From assembly GCA_015680685.1 (NCBI GenBank), contig MNCI01005810.1, positions 296,772 to 360,771 of the forward strand: DNA of 64,000 nucleotides, in the 5' to 3' direction. The stretch's first letter is position 1; every line of letters begins with the position of its first letter. Shown here piece by piece: positions 1 to 11,500 of the stretch. This DNA comes from Gnetum montanum. Its lineage: Eukaryota > Streptophyta > Gnetopsida > Gnetales > Gnetaceae. Under the pieces are notes generated by a model, which saw nothing but the letters and a program-made list of their open reading frames with translations, did not search any database and had not been told where the DNA came from. Made by a program: the position numbers and the translations under genes.

Positions 1-1547
1 CCCCCATGACTAAATAAAAACTCATACTCAAGTTCCTTACAATGATATCGGGAAGGTATGGGATTATTGACTCAAAATGAAACTAATGGAATGACTTTTG
101 AATGGATCATCATTACAAGACTTGACCAAACTGGTGTTCATGATAACAAGAGTGAACACCTTATTACATTGACATCAGGCCTCATTTGGCAGCTGAGAAA
201 GAGAGAGAGAAGGAAGTGTTGCTACTGCCAACGCCAAGATTACACCTTTCGTTGTCCATCCATAAGCGCACCATTGGTCTTGCTCCTTGCATAGCTACTT
301 CTAGCACTGCTCCATTCCAAGTGTTCCTTCCAGATCCAATCCGTTGTTGCATGATTGCCATCTACACACACAACACAATCTTATATTAGCAAGGGTAAAT
401 GAATCATCATATAATTGATACCTTTCTTCGGTGTAAGTCCATTGGCTAAGTTGTGGTATTGGTGATTGCGTGTCTAGAGATATAATATTGATAACTACCG
501 AAGGTGTAGGGGCTAGGAGAAAATCGAAAAAAGTGGGCCGCGTACCCCCATGACTAATTGCGAACCTCCAGTAGCATTAGAATGGAGAAAGAAAAAGAAC
601 AAGAAAGATGGAGAAAAAGAGACAACTGTAACATCTATGATATGGATGTCAAGATGGAAATGAACAAAATAAAATAGATTGCAAAAATGTTAAGGGAAAG
701 AATTTAACTGGTGCACCAAATAGGAATGTCAGTGGGTCCTCCCCAAAGCAGGCTCATGCCCTTAATGCCCTGACAAACCCACATTCAAAGAGTCCGTAGG
801 CTCTAGGAATGTCATTTGGAACAAGAGTTAAAGTCTTAACTACAAGCATTTACCAAAAAGAAAACAATACGTCAACCAAAATATATACATTAATGATACA
901 ATTGGCAATGAGGTGAACAATAGAGATAAGGGTGCGGAGAAGAGAATGGAATGGAATCCCAAGAACAAGGTGGTGTACAGCCCCTTCTGTGTTTCATGAT
1001 TAATGTGACTTGGTAGATCTCATTCCAACTCCAACCTTAAACAAGCCACTTCTAGTGACCTCGCATTAATGCATTTGGCTAAACCATCCCCTTGAGGTAA
1101 CAAGAATGCCTTCACCCAAGAGCCACTACCATTCCGACGGAACGAATGAGGAGAGAATGGGAAGCGAGAAGGACCTTAGTTAGAGGGAACATTTTTATTC
1201 CATAACCAGTGCTTGTAGCCCAAGGGATTATTTTGTCTAAGGGGTGTGCTTTGAATTTCCACTTTTTTTATGTTTTATGTGTTTATGTGTGAGAACCACA
1301 CCATGCAAAGACTTTTTTATTTTTATTGCTCAGCTTACCGATGATTGGGTAACGTCAAAGCACCAAGAATACTCAAGAAGAAAACATCCAAGCACCCAAG
1401 AGAATGGCTAACACAAATGCATCAAGTTCCGTTGAAGTCACACCCTTTTCAATCCTTGAGTCCTTCCTTAGTTTGAGAAATGCCTAGTTACCTATTTGTT
1501 AAAGTTCTTATTAGGACTGTACATTTCCAAGCCGAGAGAGACCATAG
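1..1547. repeat. Unassigned repeat-derived DNA with an element C LTR-like start
   Basis: No gene can be supported here. Positions 50-71 match 48566-48587 at all but one base, and positions about 110-150 resemble 51497-51535, the continuation of the same C LTR on the far side of the E solo LTR. The left end is therefore probably a fragment of a C-family LTR. A short direct repeat (CCCCCATGACTAA) occurs at 1 and again near 546. The remainder up to 1547 shows purine-rich stretches and no recognisable domain. It is the left flank of the A-left LTR. Confidence 0.45.
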
Positions 1548-2140
1548 TGTACTATCCAAAATCGTTAGTCTTCGGCTAGAAGGAAACAGAAACCTGGAGA
1601 TCTTCGGCCACGCACAGAAGACCCTACCTTCGCTTGAGGACAAGCTGGAATTAGCGAAGGTAGAGTACCTTGAGTGGTCCGCACGTGGATCAGGCAAGGA
1701 TTTCCCCAAACGTACATCGAGGTGTTATACGCTGGGTTATATGTGAACGGCGTAACAGACGTAAAATGAAGTGTAAACAATGTAACTGGTGTAAACAGAG
1801 AATAAACGTACGAGGGCGTAAATAGTAAACATGCAACAATTAATGAAAAAACTATAACAGATTCTAGGAAGAAAATGCAGCAATATTATTGCAAAGTGAG
1901 AGTTACAATGCATCGGTCTAATGGAGTTGTGGCTTTCACATAAGGCAGACTGTGTGCATCGGTCTAATGCAGGGATGACTGTGTGCTGGTTCAAACTGTA
2001 GGCACAGCGTAGAGGCTGTATGCTCAGCGTACAGGGTTGAGGTCCAGCGTACAAGGTTCTCTGCTCTGGTTCTTAGCGTCTCTATTTTTTTTCTCTGGTT
2101 TCCTCAAAATTGCCCCTATACAATCTAATGAAAATCTGGG

Positions 2141-2150
2141 ATTTTTATAC
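2141..2150 (-). promoter_or_regulatory. TATA box of A 3' LTR
   Basis: The minus strand reads GTATAAAAAT. The same box is kept in the right LTR at about 45257-45267 (TTATAAAAAC). Palindromic-word arrays lie on its upstream side in minus-strand sense. Confidence 0.6.
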
Positions 2151-2239
2151 AGGTTTAGATGTTAGACTTGGGTTGGGTGACACGTGGTGCATTGACCGGG
2201 TGCGAAAGAATAAAATTTACAAGTATACAGTGTGCTGTA

Positions 2240-2640
2240 CGTCAGCGTATACCGCTATACGCCAGCATAAATTGCTGTACGCCAGCGCATACGGCTGTAC
2301 GCCAGCGTATACAGGCTAGACATGTGACCTCGGCGTATAGACTTGATTAGAACGGAAGAAGTCGTTGGTTCTCCAGATTTGAATTTAGCTGCACTAAAGA
2401 TGCTGCCTGTAGATCTTCAGCTCGGTTGACACTAGTTGCAGACTTTGTACATGCTGGGCGTATACGCTGTAACTGCTCAGTGTATATGCTAGGCGTATAT
2501 GCTATGGATGTCTACTGGGCGTATACACTATATTTGTTAGGCGTATACGTTGTGGATGCTTGTTGGGCGTATATGCTGGGTGTATACGTTGTAGATGCAA
2601 ACTTGAGCGTATACGCTGAGATTGTATACTTAGTAAAAAC
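2240..2640. repeat. U3 array of palindromic word CAGCGTATACGCTG (element A)
   Basis: Degenerate copies of a 10-14 bp palindrome (core GCGTATACGC) recur every 15-40 bp. Perfect cores sit near 2459 and 2600. Variants such as GCGTATATGC and GCATATACGC differ by single C/T or G/A changes. The array lies immediately upstream of the LTR TATA box in minus-strand sense. More copies lie downstream at 1740-2060. Confidence 0.75.
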
Positions 2641-2847
2641 TAAGTATTTTGATCTCTGAAGTTGCCATGTTTGATAGCAGATGTTGTCGTGGTCATCAGT
2701 AGGTCCCAGGGAACTGCTCCTTGTTGAGTTCGACTTCGCTTGAAGTTGTTTGTGGGGCCCTCGAGCTTTTAGTCATGTTGAGGGACGTCATGACTTAGCC
2801 TGATTCTTGTTGGAGAAGTACTAAGCTCGAATTTTTGTGGTGTTTCA

Positions 2848-2860
2848 TTGGCCCCTCTTT
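2848..2860 (-). other. Polypurine tract of A-left
   Basis: The minus strand reads AAAGAGGGGCCAA, directly abutting the LTR end. The same AAAGAGGGGC core occurs at the equivalent place in B (18095-18107) and D (62175-62191). Confidence 0.8.
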
Positions 2861-3890
2861 GTTGACACTTGGAGGAATCGACTCGAGAAGCATTGACAAA
2901 GAAGTGAAAAACACCACAAGCAACTCAATAGAGACTTTGTCCTTTTCCACCTGACTAGACATCATCGCACCATGTTCAGTACTACATAGGATTAGGGAAG
3001 TAAAATTTGTAGCTAGATAGGGACATGGAGATTGTGGGGATTGAGAACTGACCAAGGGATTTTGCATGGTAAAGGAGATGCTCTGGTGTGTATCATGTTG
3101 ATCCTTGTCAACAGCCATTGTTTAGCAGACTTGGAATCAAAACATGAGATGTGCGTCCTTTGGCAGAACAAGACTCTTGGTCAATGTCCAAGAGGACTTG
3201 TCGGCAAAACCAAAGCCACGTAATGATGCGTTGCATTCTTTGGAGGAACAGGGCCCTTGTTTAGTGTTTTAGGGGGGAGCCTATTGGCGGAGAGCCAAAG
3301 CCATGCAATGGGATGTTTCTTGATTATTTTAGACATGAGAATTTGCTTTTGAGGCAACTACCATTCCTTCTTGTGTTTTATGTGGGAAGGGACGACATTT
3401 TTTTTTCTTTAGGAAGAAAATGCTTATGCTCAAATGCCACGTTGTGGGTTGCAACTGCTTAGGAGTGGCACGATATGCAACGGTATGTTCGATGTTTTGG
3501 GCTGTACCGGATGTGTTCAAGATGTAACCAAGTATAAGGTGTTGAGGGATAGGCAGGATATGAAACAAGGGATGTACTAGTGAATGGTTTGATTTAGTCT
3601 TGTCACATGCGCTGTGAACAACGTCTCACCTTGCTGCTTATGACGAAGTGCATTCTTGTATGAACACCTCTGAGTGTCATCCTGCAAACACAACCCCAAG
3701 AAGACAAGAAAACCATGAATGCATAAGCAAGCTTAGAATTAAACAACTACTGATGAAACAAAGGCACCAGATGAGATTTCAGGCACTATATATGAATGGC
3801 AATAATATCGTTAGGATCGGCCGATGGCAAGCGATGCAGCGATTCTGATGAAGTTTTAATGCAGCTACAGATTGAGGAACTAGAGATGAA
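2861..3890 (-). other. Element A 3' untranslated region
   Basis: No conserved protein is seen. Near the PPT, 2890-2904 (minus CTTCTTTGTCAATGC) matches sequence upstream of the PPT in B and D. The block around 2951-2983 matches D at 62056-62090 in the opposite orientation. An approximate 78-bp tandem duplication occupies 3150-3224 and 3232-3310 (each has TTTGG.GAACA at its start and AAAGCCA near its end). Confidence 0.6.
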
Positions 3891-3894
3891 ATTA

Positions 3895-4300
3895 CTAGTT
3901 TATAGTCTTAGTGGACTATCATGGGTTAGTTTCATGTCATGACCCGTTGGACATTTCCCGTTTAGCGTCGTGGGGGACGGTGCATTGCCAGTTTCTAGTC
4001 TTAGTGGACCATGAAGAGACAAACCAGTTTATAGTCTTAGTGGACTCTAGTGAATGCAACTATGGCAGTTTACTATCGTACTGGACGGGTGCTAGTTTAT
4101 TGTCATTACAGACACTATGTGGTATCAGTTTATTATCATGATGCCAGGACGAGCTGTGGTATCAATTTATCATCATGATGCCAGGACGAGTTGTGGTATC
4201 AGTTTTAAGTCATGATTCCAGGACTGTTCTATGGTATTAGTTTACCATCATGATTCTAGGACGAGCTGTGGTATCAGTTTATAGTTGTGATTCCAGGACT
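3895..4300 (-). repeat. Hairpin-unit array, GTC/GAC type (A 3' UTR)
   Basis: About 11 units, spaced roughly 30-40 bp, each with AGTTTA followed by a short inverted repeat. Examples on the + strand are TAGTC-TTAGTG-GACTA near 3904, ATGTC...GACAT near 3934, and AAGTC...GGACT near 4207. Later units have degenerated to a longer spacer (ATCATGATGCCAGGAC). The array lies between the end of pol and the 3' UTR. Confidence 0.75.
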
Positions 4301-4329
4301 CATACATACCTGAGCTTGTACTCAAATAT

Positions 4330-5480
4330 GGAACGATTTTAAGAAAAAGTGATTGGTCGAATTTGCAAGCTCATGCCCTTCCATATCAGCTAACTTGAAT
4401 GCTCCGTTGTCGTATGCTTTGGTGACCAAGTAGGGCCGGGTGTTCCCGAACAGCTTTGAGTACAAGGTCACCTTCTTTGATAGGGTGCTTATAAATGTCA
4501 TGCTGATGGTGTTGTCATTGTTGTTTTTGATACCATTCTATTTGATCGAGTGCATGTATGCGTTCCTCCTCCACCGAGTCCAGGTCAATGATGCGCAGGT
4601 CATTGTTTTGCCCTTCGTCGAGGAGTCCAGAAAGTGTGATCCTTAAAGATGGTACCTGTAATTCTAGAGGTAAAACAGCTTCTGAACCATAAACAAGACT
4701 ATATGGCGTTTTACCTATTGGAGTTCGATGTGTAGTACGATATGCCCACAATGTGTATACCAACTGTTCGTGCTATCTTCTCTTGCTTTGGGTAAGCATC
4801 TTTTTAAGTATTGTAATGATGGTTTTGTTTGTGGCCTCTGCTTGCCCATTGCTCTGAGGGTAGTAAGGGGATGAAAATGAGTTTTTGATCCCTAGATTTT
4901 CATAGAAAGTTTTGGTTTTGGCACTGCTGAATTGTGGCCCATTGTCAGTGATGATGGTCATGGGGATGTCAAAACGGGTCACAATGTTCTCAAGAATGAA
5001 ACTGCATACGTGTTTAGATGTGGTCTTTCGAAGGGAACAGCTTTTACCCACTTCGTGAAGTATTCTGTTACGGTTATGATGAAACTATGCCCTATAGAAG
5101 ATGAGGGTGTTATTGGTCCAATAAGGTCCAACCCCCACTTTTGAAAGGGCCATGTGATTTGCGCTGTATGCAACTCATTTGGTGGGACATGGATTAGATT
5201 ACTATGTATTTGACAGGTATTGCATGTTTTAGTCTTGGAGAGACAGTCATACTCCATATGTGGCCAGTAATAGCCTAAGCATCTTATCTTTGTTGCCATT
5301 ACTTTTGGTGCTATATGCCCCCCGCATAATCTGTCGTGTACTTGCTCAATGATGGTTTGGGCATCGGTGCAACTAACGCATGCTAGTAATATGCCTTCGT
5401 ACGATCGACGACACAAGGTGTCCCCTACCAGTGCATATTGCCTAGAACACTTTCGTACCGCGTCTTTTTGTGCATTCGTT
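4330..5480 (-). pseudogene. Integrase of element A (broken)
   Basis: Retroviral-type integrase that would insert the element's cDNA into host DNA. The N-terminal zinc-binding segment (about 5350-5215, minus) shows H and C residues in GGHIAPK and CNTCQ. The core has the first catalytic Asp in WGLDLIGPI, the second in TDNGPQF and the Glu in NGQAEATNK, consistent with DD35E. A frameshift near 5000-5040 splits the core, and another break lies near 4770. The C-terminal part (4763-4515) carries WAYRTTHRTPIGKTPYSL. The tail, readable to about 4340 in a shifted frame, ends with GAFKLAD, matching the tail of B. Family identity is secure; the exact end is approximate. Confidence 0.88.
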
Positions 5481-6022
5481 AAGTGTTGCGGTGTTTCACC
5501 ATGTAGAAGGTACTCTTTTATGTCGTCATACCATTCTATCGCGTGTGTTGTACTAATGGATGCAATTGGCAATGTATCGAGCGTATCGGTTATGGGTTTC
5601 GCACAGTTGATTATGGAACTTGGCAATGTGTGGAACATGTTAGGGGATATGTTTAACGCTAATGTGGCCAGTACGTCTGCGATGGTATTATCATTTCTGA
5701 AGACATGTTGCACATCCACATTTTCGAATTGTTTCATTAAATGTTTGGCTAAGTCATAGTATGGTTGTAAATGTTGTGCTTTGCATGTATAAATGTCTGT
5801 GACTTGGTTCAAAACCAGTTGTGAATCTCCCCTGACCACAAGCTGTGTGATGTCTGAAGCTAGTGCTGCCATGAGACCTCTAAGGAGACCTTCGTACTCT
5901 GCTATGTTGTTGGTACAGTGAAAATTGAAACGATAAGCAAAGGGTCGGATCTCCCTAGAGGGATAGGTGATGATGATGGTAGCACTTCCTTCTTGAGAGG
6001 TAGATGCTCCATCAAAGTTCAA
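5481..6022 (-). pseudogene. Second, archaeal-type RNase H of element A (Tat hallmark)
   Basis: An extra RNase H after the normal Ty3 RNase H is characteristic of the Tat lineage. From 6022 (minus) the frame reads NFDGAS (Asp 4), CTNNIAEYEGLLRGL (Glu 44), VRGDSQLV (Asp 66) and NDNTIADVLATLAL (Asp 116), the expected four acidic positions. The frame is open from here through the integrase zinc finger (about 347 codons). The linker to integrase starts near residue 135. It would degrade the RNA of RNA/DNA hybrids or assist PPT processing; its exact role in Tat elements is not fixed. Confidence 0.88.
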
Positions 6023-6029
6023 AATAGCT

Positions 6030-6480
6030 TCTTAATCATTGGGTACGATAGCTATTGCACTTACATTTTTGTTAGGGAATTTTGGCTCTATTGTTGCTTG
6101 ATCGTGCGTTGGTGACGTGGTCATTTGATTTGCTATGACTTGACCCTTAACTGATGATTGCGCTATGTAATGTAGGTCAAACTTAGCTATCATGGCTTTC
6201 CAACGGGCTATTCGAGTTGTCTCGTAAATATTTCTGGTGATGGCTCTAAGCACATTATCCTTGTAGATTATGTTGACTTGATTATGGAAGAGGTAATGTT
6301 GCCATTTCTTTAGAGAAAATACCAGGGCTAAACATGACCTCTCCACCTTGTTGTATTTCTTTTCATGGCCTACTAATGCATGGCTTAGGTAGTAGATAGG
6401 GACCTCAGTTCCATCATCTTGTTTCTGGCAAAGCATGGATGCGATTGACGAATCTGAAGTGGCAAGGTAGATATAAAACG
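6030..6480 (-). pseudogene. First RNase H / connection domain of element A
   Basis: Classical Ty3/gypsy RNase H following RT. Recognisable strings are VPIYYLSHAL, ALVFSLKKWQHYLF and RIARWKAM. They match the standard Ty3 pattern of a YxSRxL-type strand, a central helix and a following QHYL segment. It overlaps the RT frame at 6385-6436 in a different frame, so a frameshift lies there. The catalytic acidic residues are not all visible, as is common where a second RNase H is present. Confidence 0.75.
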
Positions 6481-7330
6481 GTTTATCATTTTGAGGTGGA
6501 TAAATCGTGGGTAGTTGAAAAGTGCTGTTTTAATATTGTCAATTGCTTCCTCGCACTGTGGGATCCATTCAAAATGAACGTTCTTGTGTAGCAAGTGGTT
6601 CATAGGTTTCAACTTGTCCATTAGTTTTTCTATGAAATGGCTGATAAACTGTAATCTACCTTGTAGACCTTGGAGTTCGGTATGGTTGCCAAGTGGTTTT
6701 AAGTTTGTTATGGCCTTAACTTTATCGGGGTCTACTCGTATCCCTACTTCCGAGGCTATGAATCCAAGCATTTTTCCTGTCTTGACTTCGAAGACATATT
6801 TCTTTGGGTTAAGTCTCAGTTCATATTTTAAACAATGCTTATGTACTAGGTCAAGATCTTGTACATGTTGTTCTAATGTCTTTGATTTAACCACAATGTT
6901 GTCCATGTAGTTGTTGAGTGAGTGTAACATGTAATCGCTAAAAATGAACGTCATTGCCCTTTGATATGTGGCCCCAATGTTCTTGAGATCGAAGGGCATC
7001 ATTGTGTAACAAAAGGTTCCCCATGGTGTCATAAAGGTAGTCTGGAGCTGATGCTCCGGGTTAATGCGTATCTGATTGTATCCTGAGAAGCCATCCATAA
7101 AAGATAATAGGGCGTGTCCAGCGGTTGAGTCAACTAGTTGATCGATGTTGGGTAGGAGAAAATCATCTTTTATGGTTGCAACATTTAGATCCCAAAAATC
7201 AATGCATAAGTGAATGCTTCCTTTCTTTTTCGGGACAATGACCATGTTGGATACCCAATCGGCGTAATCGACAGCCCGAATGAAACTAGCTTAATAAAGT
7301 TTGGTGATCTCATTGCGAACTGCCAATGCC
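6481..7330 (-). pseudogene. Reverse transcriptase of element A, catalytic motif YMDN
   Basis: From the Met at 7245 (minus): CIDFWDLN at residues 14-21, FMDGFSGYNQI with catalytic Asp 51, FMTPWGTFCYTMMPF at 71-85, and YMDNIVVKSK at 113-122. The active-site motif should be YxDD; the second Asp is Asn here (GAC to AAC), so this copy cannot be an active polymerase. An upstream segment (7245-7330) encodes the usual ADWVSN string in a damaged reading. Thumb-region strings such as LQGLQGRLQFISHFI follow. The family call is secure. Confidence 0.92.
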
Positions 7331-7781
7331 ACCTTGGGTTTAACCTTTCATGCCTTTTGTTTTACTGGCCTCAATTTTGGATCAAGGATAATGTTGTGTT
7401 GGACGATTCGAGGATCTAACCCGGGCATATCAATGTAAGACCAAGCGAATGCTTTCATGTTGTTTCGAAGCACGTCTTCTATGCTTTTGGCCAGTTGAGG
7501 TTGCAATAATGCACTTAATTTTAATATTTTGGTTTCACCATCAAGCATAATGATGGGGGTTTTAGTCAATGGGTCTTCAGTGATGTTTTTAGCTTCTATG
7601 TCAAGAGAATTTATCATACCTTTGCGGTTATCTAGCGTTTGTTGTGTCGAGGCTATGAGTGTGTCTTTCGTTGATGTATCTAAGTTGATGGAATTTATGT
7701 CAATTTCTCTTATGATTTTTCCATATGGTCCATCGATGATTAACGGTGCGGATAAACGCTGACAATCCATCGGGCTTGCTC
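7331..7781 (-). pseudogene. Pol N-terminal segment before RT (element A)
   Basis: Continuous minus-strand frame leading into RT, with AFAWSYIDMPGLDPRIVQH followed by KLRPVKQKA, the usual Ty3/gypsy lead-in to RT. It is homologous to 22766-23188 in B. A possible sense-strand splice acceptor (TTGGCAG on the minus strand, AG at 7783-7782) aligns with the clearer acceptor in B, but this copy is one base shorter than B after the site. The frame extends beyond it to 7908, into the flank that carries hairpin units. Confidence 0.8.
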
Positions 7782-7892
7782 CTGCCAATAAATAGAGAGC
7801 AGAATGAGCTAATAGGTATTGTTCCATGTTCTCTGACAACTTAAATCGTGTGTACATGCATAATGGTGGTTTATCGTCACACTGGGACGCAG

Positions 7893-7985
7893 GGCAGTTT
7901 AAGGTCATACTAGGCTGAATGTGATCCGCGGGTGGCAGTTTAAGGCCTTACCAAGCCGTGATGGCAGTTTAAGGCCATACTGGGC
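7893..7985 (-). repeat. Hairpin-unit array, GGCC type (left flank of antisense gene)
   Basis: Three units of AGTTTAAGG(C/T)C followed by a 6-base loop and GGCC, GGCT or AGCC. The clearest is GGCC-ATACTG-GGCC near 7970. A matching cluster lies on the other side of the antisense gene (13430-13515). Confidence 0.75.
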
Positions 7986-8094
7986 CGAATGTGATTCGTA
8001 AAATTTGCATGGAAGAGTCTGCACCAAAATGTTTAGTGTGGACTTATGAAGCTAGTTTACAAGGGAATCAGGATGTGGTAATATTTGTTTTGTT

Positions 8095-8176
8095 ATATAT
8101 ATATATATATATTTTGTATTTTTGAAAAAATTTAATTAAAATGAGTAATAAATAAAATAAAATAAAATAAAATATA
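8095..8176. repeat. Simple repeats (TA)n and (AAAAT)n-like
   Basis: A TA dinucleotide run (about 8095-8112) is followed by an A/T-rich stretch and a run of AAAAT/AATAA units (about 8145-8176). It is likely slippage-prone and ordinary. Confidence 0.85.
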
Positions 8177-8529
8177 GGGCGGTGACAGCAGTAGCAGTGG
8201 TGGCGCTATAAATAGTGCAAGGGCATTATTTGGAGGCACTGTGAATTTGAAGTAAGCGTAAACATCAAGCGTAAGCGTAAACAGTGAGCGTAAGCATAAA
8301 GCCTGAGCATAAGCGTAAATCTCAGCGTAAGCGTAGACGACCAAACCCCAGTGTAAACCTCCAACTCTAGCATAGAGGCTCAGCGTGAGCATAGAGGCGT
8401 AAGCGTGAGCATGGACACCTCAACTCAGCGTGAGCGTAAAGGCTCAGAATCAGTGTACAGGATTCAGTTCGGCATGTGGTTTCGGTCCTCAGCGTAAACC
8501 TTGTCAATTGTAGCGTAGAGGACGCTGAA

Positions 8530-11500
8530 ATGGGCAAGGGCAAGGAGGTAGAAGGCCAGGGGAGGAAGGGGCCTGATCTGACTTTTGCGTAGGAGAGCGA
8601 GGCCATGCTGTAGTGTCTGCCCAGGCCGAGGGTTCCATCGTGGCCTAGATCGTCACATAGGTAGGCTCTAATCCTACCTCTGTTAGTTATTTTCATCTGT
8701 ACATGTTATTTGGCGTATACGGTTTTCATAGCATAGATAGTCTCGGTAGTGTAGATCGTCTCGGTAGCGTAGAGGGTTTCGGCGTATACGCTCGGCGTAG
8801 GCAGCTAGTGTAGAGGGTCTGTAGGTTCGCAGCGTAGAGGGTCCCTATAGCGTACAACATAGACGGTTTTGACTGTATGTAGCGTAAACTATTTTATTAG
8901 TACATAGCGTAAACAATTTTACCAGTATGTTTTCATAGCGTATACGCTGGCTGTTTACACAGTGTTTAGCATGAACTGTTTGCACAGCGTTCAACGTAAA
9001 CCATTTGCACAGCATATACGCTGAAGAGTTTTACGGTGTATACGCTGAGGATTTTCACAACATATACGCGGAGTGTAAACAGTTTGTTCCTTTTCAGGCG
9101 ACGTATAGCGTAGACTTGTTTTCATGGCGAGAAATGTTTTCACAACATAAACGCCAAGTGCGAACAAGTGTGAATAGCTTGTTGGTAGCATGTACGCCGA
9201 GCGTAAACAGTTTTTGACAGCGTATACACTGAGTTAGGCAACATATACGCTGAGCGTAAATAGTTTTTAACAGCGTATACGTTGAGTTAGGCAGCATAAA
9301 AGCCAAGCGTAAATAGTTGGTAATTTTTCTAAGTGTCTGCCTACAATGTGAAATTTTGTTTTTTATCTCATTTTCATGTATGGCTGATTTACTATGGCAT
9401 TTTGGTTGCTTGTAGGGACACTGAACCTTTTCTCCTGGTAGTTGAGCTAGTCAGAGTATTGGCGTGGTTTGGCCCCATTGAGGCAGATGAACCTACCCCG
9501 GATCTGACTATTGACAACAATGGGGTCTGGTTCAGGGAAGGGGCATGTGAATTCCTCGCCTTCATGCTGGACAGATTTAAGGTGGTGGTCTAGTCACACC
9601 TGAACGAACAAGTGGCACGGAGCGTGCTTGAGGCTATGTTGCCAGGGGCTTCAGAGGGCGTGGTAGTTTTTATAGAGGATATCGATGAGGGGCTGGTTGT
9701 GATTGAGGATGATCCCTCTAGTGGGCCCTAGTCTACTTGCCTGTTAGCATGTGTGTGGGTCCTATTGCCGTGAGGGCATGATTATCTCAAAAATACTCTA
9801 TTTTTAGCTGCATGTGCGCACATGCTATTTTAGAACCCTCCTGGCACAGTGTACTAGATAGATAGGTAAGATCGTTTTAAGCTTGTTGTTTCCCCCTCTT
9901 TTTTTTGTCGTTTGGCATTTGCTTCTGTTTTGACAACTATTCTTTTGCAGGCCCCAAGTTAACCAAGATGGAACATGCATTGATGATGATGAGCTTGCCT
10001 TAGCTCATACTGCTCTAGAGACCTTTATGGTGGGTCCCACCCTTCGTGGAGCTGTATTAGCTCAAACCAAGGGTGATATTGTCCATTTTCACAAATGGTT
10101 TTTTAGAGCATTCGCACAATGCAAAGCTTGTGGGTGGTTGCATGAAGATTGGTTGCATAAGGGACCAATTTTCCCTCGTGACTCTGACTTGGGTAGCACC
10201 TCTAAGTCCACCATTGAAGGTAAGTGACAATATTCTCTAGATGTGTTAATGTGTTTGTTCAACTTCTAGGGGTTATACTAATGTGATGGTTTCGAATTAT
10301 ATCTATAGTTGATTTCCCTCCCGGAGGAGACCCTATCACAATAGGACGAACTGAGAGTACCCTCTCGATGAAGTTCGGGGAGATCAGTAAGGCACAAAAA
10401 TGGTTGTGTGCCCGTGCCCCACCATCCATTGTTCATTGTTTAGATGACGCCGACCTTATGGATCTCTTTACAACCCTGAGCCTTGATGTGTCAATAGCTG
10501 AAATGATCAGAATTGTTGATTCGTTCGACAAATCAGTCTCTTACTATAGCACCCGGATTAAGGGTGTTAAGATAGTCTTCCATCTATCGGTTGAATTCTT
10601 TTTGAACCTGTTTGGTTTACCGGTGGATGGTGTAAATGTAGTTTTGGACAAGGCTCATAAAGAGCTCCATACGGTATGTGAATTAGAGGACTGGTTAGGC
10701 GTTACCAAGGGTGCTAAGGGATTCCCTATTCAGGGGAAGTCAAAGGTTGAGGAAGTTAATGAATTATATCCCCTGTTTAGGGCACGGGTATTCCCTAAAT
10801 CCCTTTCCTAGGTGTGGAGTCTTGGTGTTGAAGCTGTGCGTATTATGCGAACCATTTTAGAAACCAGAATGCATTATAACTGGGCCCAATTTTTGTTGTC
10901 AGGTCTTCATAAGGAGATAGTGCAATTGCGCTCAAATGTCGAGGCGTAGTCCCACTTTACCTTTGCATTCTTTGCCGGTTATCTTTACCGCTTAACCACG
11001 TTTCTAGTGGTTCATGCGGACAATAAGTATGTTCTACAGGATCGAGGTCAATTATCCCGCCCATGGATCAACCATTTGTTTGAAACAGCTGAGTCCCAAG
11101 ATGTGCCTGAGGGAATTGATGAATTCGTATCTATCACGACAGGGGGGTCATCTGGTACCTCAATCCATACACGTAACAGTGTAGGGTTGGAACTAGACAA
11201 TGTGCCCTACATTACAAAGAGAGCAGAATGGGTCATTAAAGAGACAATTGGGAAAGCTGAGTCAAAGCTCTTGAAACGTGAATGCTCAATGGAGGTGGCC
11301 TTAGATGTAGAAGAGCCACGAGTGAAGCGCATATGGTTCAAGATGCCTGTCCGAGGTAAGTAAACTCAGTACACTTATTGCATTATCATTTTCATCTTAT
11401 TCACAATTTTTATTTTGACCACTTACATGCCACTGATGCCTTCAGACCTGACTCGAGAAGTGAGAAGGCAGAAATTAGAGACTATCATTGAAGAGGAGGA

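Larger units (their letters stand above)
1548..2847 (-). repeat. Element A 3' LTR (about 1.30 kb)
   Basis: It begins TGTACT and ends TTTCA on the + strand, followed immediately by the PPT. It aligns through most of its length with 44665-45797, the A-right LTR; for example both share the run at 1680-1735 / 44782-44860. It contains a TATA box at 2141-2150 and arrays of the palindromic word CAGCGTATACGCTG. The last ~215 bp (about 2640-2847) have no counterpart in the shortened right LTR. That end was set by comparison with the LTR/PPT boundaries of B and D. Confidence 0.8.
7782..8529. other. Non-coding flank between pol and the antisense gene (A-left)
   Basis: It holds three GGCC-type hairpin units (7893-7985), a simple-sequence tract (8095-8176), and degenerate AGCGTAAAC / AGCGTAGAGG words from 8250 onward that lead into exon 1 of the plus-strand gene. 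No protein is supported. On the element's sense strand this is inferred to be the 3' portion of the PR-RT intron. On the plus strand it is the upstream (promoter-side) region of the antisense gene. Confidence 0.6.

Noticed and set aside
2795-3118. 107-codon minus-strand ORF in the A 3' UTR
   Set aside because: It runs across the LTR/PPT boundary and has no counterpart in B or D; a chance frame.
5349-5759. 136-codon + strand ORF opposite integrase/RNase H
   Set aside because: Shadow frame of the minus-strand pol gene.
8095-8176. Regulatory AT element upstream of the antisense gene
   Set aside because: Plain (TA)n and AAAAT repeats; not shown to be conserved in the other copies.
9951-11355. 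Assignment of the antisense protein to the plant mobile domain or a gypsy-type transposon family
   Set aside because: Only a vague resemblance by eye (V-x-F...FLNLFGLP); without a profile search the family name cannot be supported.
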